From the NCBI GenBank assembly GCA_949318235.1, contig OX439134.1, positions 13,382,142-13,446,141 on the forward strand: a DNA stretch of 64,000 bases, in the 5' to 3' direction. Positions 33,080-45,500 of this stretch are shown one piece after another. A program made the translations under genes and the position numbers. The notes under the pieces are model-generated. The model did not search any database and was not told the DNA's origin. It saw only the letters and a list, made by a program, of their open reading frames with translations. How positions within the stretch are numbered: the first letter of the stretch is position 1; each line of letters begins with the position of its first letter. The stretch is from Ecdyonurus torrentis. Lineage: Eukaryota; Arthropoda; Insecta; Ephemeroptera; Heptageniidae.

Positions 33080-36000
33080 TTTAAAATTTGCAAGGATTTT
33101 TTTTTTGAGCGAGAGCATAACAATTTTTCCATTATAATTTTTAAGGCTAAAAATAAAGTAAGGAGGTTATGTTCATTGATTAAAATTAAGTTGTGTTAGT
33201 AAAATAATAAGATATCTTATTATATATATAATAAAAATAAATAATATATTTTGCACATATAGTGATAATTGTGATCCCGATAAACCAAATTAAATTATGA
33301 ATGTAAAAAAAATTATTAATAATAAAAATGAATCAACTATGCAAAATATAGTAAACGAATAATTTTTATACATTTAAATTCCATAAGCAGGACACACTAT
33401 CAATTATTTAAAAATTTCACTTTCTGCGATACAAAAATATGGTGATTTTTTATTACGTATAATAATTTAAATTTTCAAAATTAAGGGAATCAAAGTAAAT
33501 CTCAGTTCCGGGGGTTGTCAGAGCCCGCGCGCGCCAGCCCACTTTCTCGTCATCAATTTTCTGAAAATGTCAAACCGTTCCAGGGGACCGCGCGCGGGAA
33601 CCCAAGTTTTCGTTTATCTATTAGATTTTTTTTTAAACTCCTAAAACTGACACGATGCAACCCGCATGATAGAAAAGTGCAACGGGTTGCATAGCTTCTA
33701 ACTGTGCAGGCGCCTAACTAAAAAACTATTTGAATTGTTTGTTTGTTTATTTACTTATTTAAACAATTTGATTTCCCAAATTTCTCTGCAATGATAAATG
33801 CATTTTAAAGTTGAAATTGTACTAGACAACTTCACATAATCAGCCCTTGTCACTGGCAATTGCCCGATTTAAAGGTCATTAGATCGATCACTGACAAATT
33901 AAGGGTCTTCATTCTGAATCATAGCTTTACGTTAATTTTGGCCTGCTAGGGAGTAAACATGTGAAAACTGTGCTCAAAGTCGATTCCCAACGAGAGTCTG
34001 GGTTCCACCAGAAATTTCAGTTTCAAAGCTTAATTATTTTTAAAATGTGGATCAAAATGAGATTTTCAAAAATTAAAACCCTGAATTTAAATATGGTAAG
34101 CCGGCTTACCATATTTAAATTCAGGGTTTTAATTTTTGAAAATCTCATTTTGATCCACATTTTAAAAATAATTAAGCTTTGAAACTGAAATTTCTGGTGG
34201 AACCCAGACTCTCGTTGGGAATCGACTTTGAGCACAGTTTTCACATGTTTACTGGGGCTCGTTTCAACGTTCTATACTTCTTGAGACGGCCGATGGTTTA
34301 ATTACTGTGCCTTACAATATGTATTATGTATGAATTTAAACAATAAAACCATTTGAAAAATTTGAATATAAATACTTCTTCAGTTGTGCTTTTTACTTTA
34401 TGCGCGATGATGTACGTGATCGATTATTCTGATTACGGATAACCCGCCTTGGCGGTGCCGCGTGTTCTGATTAGGCTTATAAAGTGAAGTTGCGTCTATT
34501 GAGTTCGAATACTTTTGCTCTAAATGTATATATAATTTATATAATATATTTTATAATATTATAAGTCTCTTTTACACTGATTTTTTTCCCATTATAAATA
34601 AATAGATAGAATTATAAATAAAACAATAATGATATAATATATATAGTTTTAATTTACATAAAATATATGATATGTGAATATATGTGTGCAGTGTGACAGA
34701 TTTCAATTAAATATCTTCAAAAAATTAAGGCGCCTGCAGAGTAAGAAGCTATGCAACCCGTTGCACTTTTCTATCATGCGGGTTGCTTCGTGTCAGTTTT
34801 AGGGGTTTTAAAAAAAATTATACCGTATAGATAAAACAAAAACTATTCATCCCGGTTTCCTGGAATATGTTTCGACATTTTCAGAAAATTGATGAGGAAG
34901 TGGGTTTGGCTCTGACAACTCTCGGAGACCTAAGAATTATTTTGATTCATGTTGAACTTTTAAATGATTTATAAAAAAAAAAACATATTTTCGTATCAGA
35001 TAGAGAACATTTTAATTGATAGTAGTGCCTCTGTTTATGGAATTTAAATGTAAAACATTATTGATTTATTAATTCGCATAATGGTTTACTTTATTAATTG
35101 TTATTATTATTATTTTGATCACATTCATCCTTTCATTTTGGTTTATATCGCAGATCGAGTTCTGTATTTGTGCAAAACATATTAAATTTTTGTATCTTTT
35201 TTATTTTACCAACACAGCTTAATTTTAGTCAATTACCTTACTTTATCTTTAGCCTTAAAAATTATAGTGGGAAAATTGCAGGGGTTCGGACCCGTCACAA
35301 AAATTATCGGGTCCGCGGACCCGGGTCCGGGACCTGAAAAAAAATTGTCGGGTCCGCGGAGCCGTGTCCGGACCCTTTAAATTTTTTTTCGGGTCCGCGG
35401 AGCCGGGTCCGGACCCGTCAATTTTTTTTTCGGGTCCGGGACCCGGCTCCGGACCCGATCAAAATCTTCATATGGGTCCGGGTCCGGGTCCGAGGTTATT
35501 ATATAAATTTGTAAAATTAACTTTAAAATTAATTTGAGATTGTGAATCTAAAAAAGAATGCACACTTTTTTTTAGATAGAATAACAAATAAATATTTTTT
35601 TCAGTATAATATGCTTTATTGATTCTTGTTTCCACTTAAAGCCCTTGTCAACTTACTTTTTTATCATTTAGAATACTAGACTGATAATTACCATACCTTA
35701 TTATCCATGAATTAGACACCATCACGTTAATTTTGTATTTATTTTCATTTATTTTACTTGTTGCGGTTATATCACGTATCTGACGTCACAATGTACCGAT
35801 GGGGCCGTGATAGGGGTAAAGAACTTGAGGGAGGGGCTTAAATTTATCACGTGACCAAAGCGGTGACTGTGATTGGCGGTGGTACAGTGTGACGTCAGAT
35901 ACGTGATAGAACTGCAAAAAGTAAAATAAACGAAAATAAATACAAAATCAACGTGATGGTGTCTAGTTCATGGATAATAAGGTATGGTAATAATCAGTCT

Positions 36001-36547
36001 AGTATTCTAAATGATAAAAAAGTAAGTTGACAAGGGCTTTAACAAAAAGTGTTATTTATTTCTGCTTAAAAACAGCTTGTCAGTCATATTCTATGCACAC
36101 AAATCTATAATAGCTAATATCACAAGCATTTAGTCAGACATAATATTTAAAACAATAGTAATAAAAATATATTATAAGTCAAAATTACAATTTTGATTTA
36201 CAACACGAGTCATTTTTTTATTTAATGTGTTTGTTCTGATCAACATTATGTCATTTATTTTTTCATTAGTCATTTTTTTTCAAAGTCGGGTCCGGGTTTT
36301 CGGACCCTTTTTTTTTTAAAGTTCGGGTCCGCGGAGCCGGGTCCGGACCCGTCAATTTTTTTCTCGGGTCCGCGGAGCCGGGTCCGGACCCGTTAATTTT
36401 TTTTTCTGGTCCGCGGACCCGGGTCCGAAAGACCCGTCCAAAATAAAGGGTTTTGGCCGGACCCGGGTCCGGGTCCGGATCCGGGTCCGAACCCCTGGAA
36501 AATTGTTATGCTCTAAAAAAAGTCCTTGCAAATTTTTAAAGCAAAGC

Positions 36548-36578
<31 letters not shown>

Positions 36579-39500
36579 TTTATTTGTATATACAATTTAA
36601 ATTTGTTGTTTAATTATCTTATAAATTATTGTTTTTAAAAAGTTGTATTTAATATACCCATGTTTATTAATAATATTAATACGTAATAACTTCTTTTTTT
36701 TACTTCCACAAATAAAACGTAAGCAGAATTATTATAACTACGCGTATATTTAATAATGAATGATTGCTACTGTACTAAAAAAAAGTTCTTTTAATTTTTT
36801 TACAAGGACTAACAAAAAAAAAAAAAAATAATAATAATAAAAAACAACAACAACAATAACAAACAATGTTATTAAAAGACAAAAGACATCATCATATGAT
36901 TCATATATGTTATACTCTATTAAAATGATATTTTATTATAAAAAATCTAGTGAAAGAAGAAATTACAAATTGCGCGCTGCAAATTATGCCGTTGCAAATT
37001 TTCTTACAATGACTTTTAAAAAATATAAAAAAAAGAGAAAATATTCTTGTAAGCATCGAGTTTGTCATTATCTGTTATCAGAATAACACAATTTTATTCA
37101 TCAATAAACCACAGTATACTTATAATTTAAATTTTTGCCTTGCATGATTTTCATTTAAATTCAACATTCGATTCATTTCTTTCATCCTGCACAAAAATAT
37201 GCGTCAGTCCAGAGTTTTACAATTCACAAAACACGCAAAAAAGCAATTAGAAATTGTATATTCACAAACATACAAATAAAACAATTACACAATTTAAAAA
37301 TAAACAAAGAAAAATTACTTTAAATAAATACTGTGTCGTTAATAAACTCATTGACTGAATAACTGCAAAATGTTTTTAAGCTGCAAATTAAGCTTTTTTT
37401 TTAAACATAATTTGATCTGGAAAAATTGTTTTGATCTTTGCTGTGGGATAAAAAATATATATTATCCTCGCAAAAAAAATTATGCGCATATTATGCGCAA
37501 GAAAAAGAAAAAAAAATTATAAAAACATAAAAAAAAAACTTAATTTGTGCAAGTTAAAAATTGTTGCATAAAATATACATAATTGCTTATATGAAAAATT
37601 TCCATATGCAACTTTTTTTTTTCATTGCAATAAGGGACTGATTTTATATTTGAAGTATTATTTGTTGTGTTTATCTTATTCTTGCAAGTCATAATTTGAT
37701 CGTTCTGTTTCTTCCAAAAAGGAAAATTTAAATTTGAAAAAAAAAAAAAAAAAAAAAATCATTATAATAATTATATGCTGTAAAAATGTATATAATATAA
37801 AAATATGCGTTCTGCACATTTATATAAATCTCTCAACTCTCTCTCAGCCTCTTATCTATAGTAATGTAAGTAGATAACCTATGTAATCCAGAGAGGATTC
37901 CCGCTGAAAAGTACTGGTCAGCTGGAGACGTGTATTGCGGGTCAAAATTACATTGATCAAATGGGCAACAAAATATAACTTCCAGGATAAAATAAAATTA
38001 AAGGCAACAGAAAATTGAATAACGATATTCTCTTTGGATTACCTATCTATAGAAATACCTTAATCTATAGCTGTTTCATTTTTTATGATTATCCTGTTTT
38101 TGTTTTTTCCTGTTATACTATACGACGTTTAATACAAAAATAAATAATATTATAATAACAATTTAAAATACTAAATATAAATAACTATTAAGGTACTACT
38201 TTACGGTAGCAATGTTGTCGTAAAATTTGATTTAATATCACTTTTAAGGTTCATAATGAACCAAGGAACAATTCTCTATACTCCAAAAAGTTTCGGCTCA
38301 AATCAAATCTTCCGCAAATTAGCATTAAAAGTCGTTGGGATACGCCCCCTTTAACACGCAAAACATACAAAACTTCAAGCTCCCCGTGTGCAAAATTTTT
38401 CTTGACCAACTTCTAAACAAAAAATACTAGTGTGTTCTATAGATCAAGTTTTAATGAATTTGACTTTTTAAACGATTTTTACGAGACATTTATAGAGAAA
38501 AAAATTAATGAAGATTGCATATTCACATTAACTTGGGTCAATTTGCGATAATTTTTTTCTCGGCAGATTCATTCTAGAAAAATCTGAAAAATCATTTTTC
38601 ATGAAAAATCAACACGAAAAACAAGCTAGTATTTTTTTAACCGCTGAAAAAAATTTGAAGTTGTTCAAAATTAGGGTCCAAATATAGATTCATTAGCATT
38701 AGGGGGCGGGGCATTTGCGATACTTTGACGCTCTGTTGCGACGAGAGTTTTTAAGATAGAATTTTTTTGATTTCATTTTTGGGTACACCAGCCTTAACTT
38801 AATTCAAAGTCATAATAAAAAATTTCACTCCTACCCTAAAGTAGTACCTTAATATTTTATACATATATGCAATTTTTTTTAATAAATGTTCTTTGCATAT
38901 GAAAATAATAATCACACAATTATTAATGCGCAACAAAATTATATGTATTTTTTAAATTTATATCGTGTTCGTATACATATCGCGTATATTATTCATATAT
39001 AATCGAAAATAATATTTTTGCTGTCATATGCGTCTATAAGTATATGCATTGCGATTATTATAAATATTAAAATTATAATCAAATATTATATAAAAAAGCT
39101 GCTTATAAGTTTTTAGTTTTAATATATGATTTATAAATATATGCCTATCCTTTTTCACTTACACGCGCGGTATTCTGCGGTATTCGTCTGCGTTCGCGGG
39201 TTAAAAAAATTTTGTCCTTGTAATTTTTTATTGTAAGGACTTTTTGTGTGACGTCATTGATATAAAAACAAATGAGCATCATCAACCAAATGGATGATCA
39301 ACAACGGTGACGTCATAAAAAAAAAAGTCCTTGTAATATTTTTTTGTAGGGAGTCCTTGTAAAAAGTAACCTCCGGGTCAGTTTTGTTTGTAAACAAAAC
39401 TGCCTTGTTTTATTATTAGTTTAATTGGCAGAAAAATGTAAGTAGATTTAATACACTAAATGAAGGTATGTCAAAGCTTGTCAAGAAATGTTGTAGGAAA

Positions 39501-42500
39501 ATTAGGTCAGTAGTATGACTAACTTATTATCACGTAAAATTATAATATCAGTCCGTATTGGACGAACGTAATTAAGCTTTTGTGTAAGCGAGCCATGCTC
39601 CGCCCAAGTTATGAGAAATGACTTGAGACGGATGTAAGCTCGCTCTCTCTTGGCTTGGACAAGGAACGAGTAGGCTGTTTTGCAAGAAACTGCCCGGGCA
39701 CCTGTAATGGCCGCCTGATACAGACTCGAGGGAAATCCGAGGATCTCAGGAGGAGCGCAGGTTTGGCGGACCTCCCCATAGTTGGGTCGAGGGTATCCCC
39801 CCTGTACAGAATAACGTGACGACGATTATAAGGTATTTTGCGAGAACGAGAAGAACGCGAGTAGTGTTCATTGGCACCTCGTGGTAGGCAAGCACATGGT
39901 AAGCTTTGACATGATATATAAGATAAGGTACTCTAATTATTGGCTCTGCTTTTGTATGGTAAAATAAGTATGCAATATTATTGAATTCACATCTACCTAA
40001 TATATCCGTAGATTGTGTGTGTAAAACTGTGTATGTATTAGGAAACCATAATCAAGGAGAATATAATACATGATTACAAAACAGGAAGTTGTGTTTTAGT
40101 TTTTGGTGTATTTCATATTCCCTCATTTCCATAGGCAAATAAGTAGTAGTATAAACAATAGTAAAAATAGTAGTTTAGTAATAATACTAGACAATGTATA
40201 CTAAATAGTACAAAAGAGTAACTGTAACGTGCCAGCCTAAACCGAGCCAGGTTGTGGTGAAGGAGCCACCGTAAGGAAAAAACCCCTTCCGGGCCGGGGC
40301 GTTACAAAGTGGGGACAACGGCCGGGATATTCCCGAAGATAGATATCATAAAAATGTTGAGTAAAATTTTGTAACCAAATTTAGAAAATTCCAAGTAAAT
40401 TCCAGAGTCAAGGTCATGTCAAACATGTTGTGCGTGTAGCCATTTTGTGTCACCCTACTAGTACACCTTGTCCACTAGATGTATATCTAGATTGGCGTAA
40501 AGTGCTTTTAAAGGGTTGGAGGTAATTAGCAAGTAGTAAATAGTGAGGAACAAAAGTCTACCGGTAGTAAAAAACAGCAGTTTGATTGGGTTGCCTAACA
40601 CCGGCTATCAATAGTGCTGAACTTGATTGAGTTGCCTGAACGGCTATTATTAAGTTCTGTACTGGGTTGCTAAAAATAGCTGCCCAAACTGCAGAGGTTT
40701 AGCAAGGCCAAGCTAAAACCTGAGACCCCTTGTCAGAGGGAGATAAGTCTTCATTAGGGGGGACGTTTCCAGACGTTGGTGTGAGTCTGAGGTGAAAGAA
40801 GAAAAAAGAAGCCGAACTATAGAGTATAAGTTAGTGTGTGACTTTGGCAACAATGAAATTGCCTGGCAAGTATCAATGTGCACGATATCTTGTATCAGAG
40901 CAATCAAAGCTTGAAGACCACGTAACTTGTCTGAGTTTGGAAACTCAACAGCATGTTGTTTCTGCTGGTACAAAAACAACTTTAGCTGGTGATGAATTGA
41001 CAAGTAGAAGTAAACGAAGGTGCTTGGTATGTTTTAGCCCCTTCCACCTTGTGCGTAAATGTAGCATGCTTCAAAAATACAAAGCAGTGTACAAAGCGAC
41101 ACTGCAGTCTAGTCAAAAAAGAATTATTTCTAAGCCAGAAGTGACTTTTGCTGATGTCGGCAATAAGAAGAAGAAACACAAAAATGTTAAAAACAGGTTA
41201 CGTTGGAGGAGAAATGGCAGAGGTAAGAATAACAAAATCTCCTTTGCAGAAAATACTCAAAATCCAGCACCTGTATTTGTAAATAAGGCTGTCCAAACTT
41301 TGCTGCATGTAAAAATTGATCCCCAATGTAGTCAACCGCCTGAGGTAAAAGGCCGAGAGCTTTTAATTGTAAAATGTCCAAGTATATGTGTACAATCCCA
41401 ATCATTGGGTGATAATAGAATAGAAAATAATATGGTGTGTGTTAAAAATAATAATTATGTGTATAGTAGTGATCAGGACTGTGGAATGATGGAAACAAAC
41501 AGCCTCAAAGGAAATCTCTGGAATATCAAACCACAAAGTAAGTGGCATTTGAGGCAAAGAAATTGTTTTCTCCCTGATCTGCCTCAGTTTCCTTTCACAA
41601 CCATGTATGGTCGGTTGCATAAACCTGAACAACTGGTTTTAGAGAAAATAGTAAATATACGTTCACATGATAAGACCCGTATGCTAATAGAACCTTGTTT
41701 ACAGAAACAAGAGCTAACTCTGCCCTCCACAGAAATCAACTCCAGCGCAGGATGTAAACGTCATGCTGACCACGCTGATGACTGGGAATGGGAGGATGTG
41801 TCGGATGACTCTGAGAAGCAGAAACATGATCAACGTCGCGGCAGGAAAGGGAGGAAATCAGCAAGGAGGTAGACCGAGTGAACAGGAAGTGGAGGAGCTA
41901 CCAGGACCAGGCATTAGACCATCAAGTCAGGCAGCTGGTGCTCCAATGACAAACAAGAAAACTGCCTTCTTGTATTTTGTTGCAACGTCTCCGCAGCTTC
42001 GAGAGACATGATATAAGGGCAGTATCATTTATTTTAGTGTACAGATCTTTAGAACTAGCTGAAATAAAAACAGATAATTTTCTTTGTCCTAAATTTTTAA
42101 TAATAATTTTGCAGAATCTACCATTGGCAAGGAACGTAGCAGTATGAGCAACACTCCCTTGGGTGTGGGTCTGTGATCCCCTGATGTTGAGCATTCTCTA
42201 CCTGCTGGACTACCTGCTAATGTTGTGTTGTGAAAATATCAAAACACACAAGAACTTATTACCTGTGTTGTACCGTAGTGCATGTTAAAAAAAAAAAAAA
42301 AAAAAAAAAATTTGTTAATTGTAAATAGTACAGTATGTGTCTCGCCAGTCTAGCTAGAGCAGTGTATTAAATACCTTTTAATTTCATTTTTCTGCAAATT
42401 AAAAGGGGGGATTTTGTAACCCCCAGGTTCTGTGTAAAACAAGGCTCTTTAGATGTTTTGTGTTTTAAGTGAAACTCCTTTAAATGATAGCGCGCGAAGT

Positions 42501-45500
42501 CAAAACCATGCGGCAAAGTGAAACGCGTAATGCGCTGCTTGCCGGGTCAGTTTTGTTTGTAAACAAAACTGCCTTGTTTTATTATTAGTTTAATTGGCAG
42601 AAAAATGTAAGTAGATTTAATACACTAAATGAAGGTATGTCAAAGCTTGTCAAGAAATGTTGTAGGAAAATTAGGTCAGTAGTATGACTAACTTATTATC
42701 ACGTAAAATTATAATATCAGTCCGTATTGGACGAACGTAATTAAGCTTTTGTGTAAGCGAGCCATGCTCCGCCCAAGTTATGAGAAATGACTTGAGACGG
42801 ATGTAAGCTCGCTCTCTCTTGGCTTGGACAAGGAACGAGTAGGCTGTTTTGCAAGAAACTGCCCGGGCACCTGTAATGGCCGCCTGATACAGACTCGAGG
42901 GAAATCCGAGGATCTCAGGAGGAGCGCAGGTTTGGCGGACCTCCCCATAGTTGGGTCGAGGGTATCCCCCCTGTACAGAATAACGTGACGACGATTATAA
43001 GGTATTTTGCGAGAACGAGAAGAACGCGAGTAGTGTTCATTGGCACCTCGTGGTAGGCAAGCACATGGTAAGCTTTGACATGATATATAAGATAAGGTAC
43101 TCTAATTATTGGCTCTGCTTTTGTATGGTAAAATAAGTATGCAATATTATTGAATTCACATCTACCTAATATATCCGTAGATTGTGTGTGTAAAACTGTG
43201 TATGTATTAGGAAACCATAATCAAGGAGAATATAATACATGATTACAAAACAGGAAGTTGTGTTTTAGTTTTTGGTGTATTTCATATTCCCTCATTTCCA
43301 TAGGCAAATAAGTAGTAGTATAAACAATAGTAAAAATAGTAGTTTAGTAATAATACTAGACAATGTATACTAAATAGTACAAAAGAGTAACTGTAACGTG
43401 CCAGCCTAAACCGAGCCAGGTTGTGGTGAAGGAGCCACCGTAAGGAAAAAACCCCTTCCGGGCCGGGGCGTTACACTATATATGGGACTCTTTTCACTTT
43501 AGATGCTGGGTTTCTCCTATCTATTTTTTTTTCAAATTTATCATACCTAACTGTGATAGTTTATTTGTTTTAGCATTTCTATTATCACATACTAGACTCT
43601 ATTGTATAATAAATTTGAAATACACAACATTAATTAAGAAATGATAATCCAAAATCTAAGTAAAATTCTAGATTTTGGGACATTACAAAAGGAAAAATAA
43701 GAATGTACGCAGTATGAAATGCAAAAGGAAATGTATGACACAAGGTATGAGACTGGAGGAAGCAAGTGTGAAGTATGTCAGGATAGGAAGTTGTGGAGGT
43801 CTATCACTGGGTCACGATAAAACATCTGTGTTGTTGGCTTACCCCGAAAGGGATTATAGCGTCATGATATGTATGTATATATGTATGTACAAAGGAATAA
43901 TAATAATAAAACAATAATAATAATAAAAAAAAAGTTATGTATTTCATAATATTACAAATGATGCATTATTGAAATGTTGATGGCTTTGATTGTGGACTTG
44001 GGCATAGCATTTCACAAATTAGATGGTTTACTAGCTGATAAAAGTCCGTAAGGAAAATTGAACATATTTTCTAATATCTTAATTACAGTTTTAAGAATGG
44101 TAAATTGCAATAGGTAACTTTGACACCTGCAGAGTTTTGATTTATGTATTTTTGGTATAGCAAATATTATTTATTAGTCAGCTTGCTATCAAGTTAAAAT
44201 TTCCTTATTATAATATTAAAAAAATAAAAATACCTCAATTGCTTCTTTGACATGCTTTAGTCCTGCAATATCATCCCAGGTGACTATATTCTTGACATCC
44301 ATCACTTCACTTTCAATCATGTTGACAAATGCTTTGTACTCCTCATTGGTTGATACCAGCTTGTCCAACTCTTCATTACCACAGCTCTCCATTGCCTCTC
44401 TGAAACATTTGCATCCACAATTTTGCAACAAATCAATAAAATAATGATGTTCATAAACCCTTTGCTCCAAAAAATGTGCTATAACTGCTAACCAGAAAAA
44501 TAATAGCCAGATGGATGGATATATATATTTTTTTTAACTATTATTTTAACACAATACATCACTTAATTTGACTACAAAAAATTAATTGGTAACACTTACG
44601 GCTCAGAATCAGTTCTCTTCAAGGCAGAGTTGACAATTCTTGTACGACCACCTAAACTTCTCTTGACAGGTGCATTGGGTTGCTCTGATCTCTCAGGTAT
44701 AGTACCTGGATGACCATACTTCTTCATATTTTGCTTTATCTGGACACAACAAAACATAAATTACATTTTATTTCAATACCTATGTATAAGGGGAAAAAAT
44801 GCGGTTGGTATTAATAAGGTATAAAAAAAAAAATCTAAATATATATTTTTTTAACATTAGGGCAATAATATGTAAAAAAAATAATAATAATAAAAAAATA
44901 AAAATTACAAGTCGATCTTGTTGCGAAAAATAAAAGGCCTATCTTGTATTTTGTCAGGGGAAGCAAAAGGCCTATCTCCTTTTTTGTCAGTGGAAGCAAA
45001 AGGTCTATCTTGTTCCCGAATGTTATGGAGATGGCGCTTGAGATAGATCTTTTGCTTCCACTGACAAAAAACGAGATAGGCCTTTTGCTTCCCCTGACAA
45101 AATACGAGATAGACCTTTTTTTTTTTTGTTGCAACAAGATCGATGTATAGAGTTTTGCATCAAATGAAATCACCAACTTATGGCCATAATTAAAAAAAAA
45201 AAATATCAGTCATGGAGTATCGGTATCGACTACGATACGATATCCGATACTATACCGATACTTTTATCGTATCGGTATAGTATCGGGGCCTTTTTTTAAC
45301 TTAGTATCGAATATCGGTATCGGTCACTGATATCAGCAAAATATCGTCGAATTTCGATACTTTTTTTCGATACTTTGAGACTTTTGCTCATCCCATAAAA
45401 TAAAAGTAATAAATACAAAAAACAAAAAAAACTTAAGTCAAAAAGCAACGAGAACATTCCACAAAAGTGGTTATCTATCTTTCGTACCTGGACAATAAAA

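Larger units (their letters stand above)
29879..39374. mobile_element. 9.5-kb non-coding foldback element with 10-bp target duplication
   Basis: The ends GGAGGTTACTTTTTACAAGG and the inverted CCTTGTAAAAAGTAACCTCC extend into a perfect TIR of 29 bp (through CTCCCTAC). GGGTCAGTTT is duplicated on both sides. The left arm has a tandem array of about 180-bp units that each carry a TCCTTGTAA / TTGCAAGGA hairpin, copies of the terminal word. The right arm has fewer units in inverted orientation, and a 302-bp perfect palindrome lies between the arms. No transposase frame exists. Long TIRs made of subrepeats and a 9-10 bp duplication resemble Drosophila FB elements and Mutator-type transposons; the superfamily is inferred. 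Confidence 0.8.
29740..43475 (+). mobile_element. Gag-only LTR retrotransposon (LARD-like), split by a foldback element
   Basis: The left LTR is 29740-29878 plus 39375-40306, the internal region 40307-42414 and the right LTR 42415-43475 (1,061 bp). A CTAT target duplication flanks the element (29736-29739, 43476-43479). The LTRs start TGTAACCCCC and end GGGGCGTTACA; the compared stretches look identical and both parts have equal lengths (139 + 932 bp), so the insertion is recent. The internal region encodes only a zinc-knuckle protein. No reverse transcriptase or integrase is present, so mobilisation must be in trans. Confidence 0.9.
29580..43525. mobile_element. CTAGCACAG-family MITE split by an LTR retrotransposon
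   Basis: The left part is 29580-29739 (GGTGAAAATCTTGCTAGCAC.., poly(T), ..GTCTCTGTGCTAGCAACATT). The right part is 43476-43525 (CTATATATGGGACTC.., ..GCTGGGTTTCTCCTAT). Put together the parts match the complete copy at 27795-27975. The LTR element lies between them with CTAT repeated. Confidence 0.7.

Noticed and set aside
31330..33200. CRISPR-like array or satellite
   Set aside because: Units are long, similar throughout, and share the hairpin word of the foldback termini; there are no unique spacers and the DNA is eukaryotic.
33961..34244. Identical 73-residue proteins on both strands
   Set aside because: Direct consequence of the perfect palindrome centred at 34102; no start context, motif or splice signal.
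35285..36490. CpG island or GC-rich gene
   Set aside because: The GC-rich parts are arrays of GGGTCCG words next to hAT-type TIRs with an 8-bp duplication; there is no long open frame.
41763..42011. Second frame overlapping the end of the zinc-knuckle protein
   Set aside because: No motif, overlaps an intact longer frame; a past frameshifted extension is possible but not supported.
39375..43475. Segmental duplication of about 930 bp
   Set aside because: The direct repeats have TGTAAC..GTTACA ends, a polypurine tract and a CTAT duplication, so they are LTRs.
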